Assembly (NCBI GenBank): GCA_900617975.1
Contig: UZAE01013808.1
Span: 1-18,980 of the forward strand
DNA: 18,980 bases
From: Rodentolepis nana
Taxonomy: Eukaryota; Platyhelminthes; Cestoda; Cyclophyllidea; Hymenolepididae
Reading direction: 5' to 3'
Program-made: the position numbers and the translations under genes
Shown: positions 18,731 to 18,980 of the stretch, in pieces
Layout of the letters: each line of letters starts with the position of its first letter
How positions within the stretch are numbered: position 1 is the first letter of the stretch
Notes under the pieces: generated by a model
The model's database searches: none
What the model was told of the DNA's origin: nothing
Seen by the model: only the letters and a program-made list of their open reading frames with translations

Positions 18731-18980
18731 CTCTGGTTCACAAGCTTTACCGAGAGAGAACGAGAGACCAGCAGATAAAATATTTTACATCAGTTCATTG
18801 AGTTATAGTAGGATGTTTCGAAGAATTGGAATGAATAGGATGTGAGCTACCGCACAGTGAACGGAAAGTAACTTTCTATCAAGATTCCCAGATGTTTAAA
18901 ATCGCGCAAAATAAAGTTTATTCTTCGGGAGCAACAAGATGATGATTGAGAATTAGAGACATATGCTCAAGAACTATTCT
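18731..18980. other. 5' flank of the unidentified gene
   Basis: Upstream of the start there is a pyrimidine-rich stretch with repeated CTCTC (minus strand), then GTGAACCAG directly before AGATGATG. The CAG two bases before the start codon could be a cis- or trans-splice acceptor. No other gene is seen. Confidence 0.4.

Noticed and set aside
1..18980. CRISPR arrays, rRNA or tRNA genes, bacterial operons
   Set aside because: I found no regularly spaced repeats, no cloverleaf with conserved arms and no long intronless genes with ribosome binding sites.

Overview
The window looks like the nuclear genome of an invertebrate animal. It is AT-rich. Its genes are split into many small exons with GT..AG introns, several of them extremely short (29, 41 and 41 bases). 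It is full of retrotransposon debris. Very short introns mixed with introns of up to about 0.9 kb are typical of parasitic flatworms, while the retrotransposon proteins resemble jockey-type non-LTR elements common in arthropods. I therefore do not fix the phylum. There is no sign of bacterial organisation.

Left part (1-8480) is mostly repeats. A 37-base inverted repeat (1-37 and 803-839) bounds a possible terminal-inverted-repeat element. A 602-base block (636-1237) recurs unchanged at 5256-5857, and part of its continuation also appears at 5092-5230. The copies end exactly at single undetermined bases and next to a run of 22 G, so an assembly artefact is likely. One non-LTR element left a 3' end (1239-about 1560) and a decayed 5' half (14362-15257). 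Four short internally deleted relatives (3461-3793, 4406-4734, 6605-6916, 7947-8232) carry both ends of that element and little between. Three have perfect target-site duplications of 14-16 bases; the fourth has an 8-base core. A promoter-like block (5546-5618) lies upstream of a possible two-exon gene (5994-6252). Two isolated exon-like stretches on the plus strand (3165-3349, 3927-4074) are weakly supported.

Right part (8485-18730) is gene territory on the minus strand. I could chain 14 exons from 13662 down to 8485. Every junction but one agrees in reading phase; the exception falls at the undetermined base 8890. The product, about 570 residues, has a motif resembling the CENP-C motif followed by a C-terminal domain resembling the CENP-C/Mif2 cupin. 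I read it as a centromere protein C homologue, the inner-kinetochore protein that binds CENP-A nucleosomes. Upstream on the same strand, six exons (18730 to 15742) encode a charged protein of about 288 residues that I do not recognise. It may be a separate gene or the N-terminal half of the same kinetochore gene, with the decayed retrotransposon lying in the intron between them.

The most interesting system is the two-tier retrotransposon family: a parent LINE and compact derivatives that keep its two ends, including a conserved 5' inverted repeat and a 3' hairpin.
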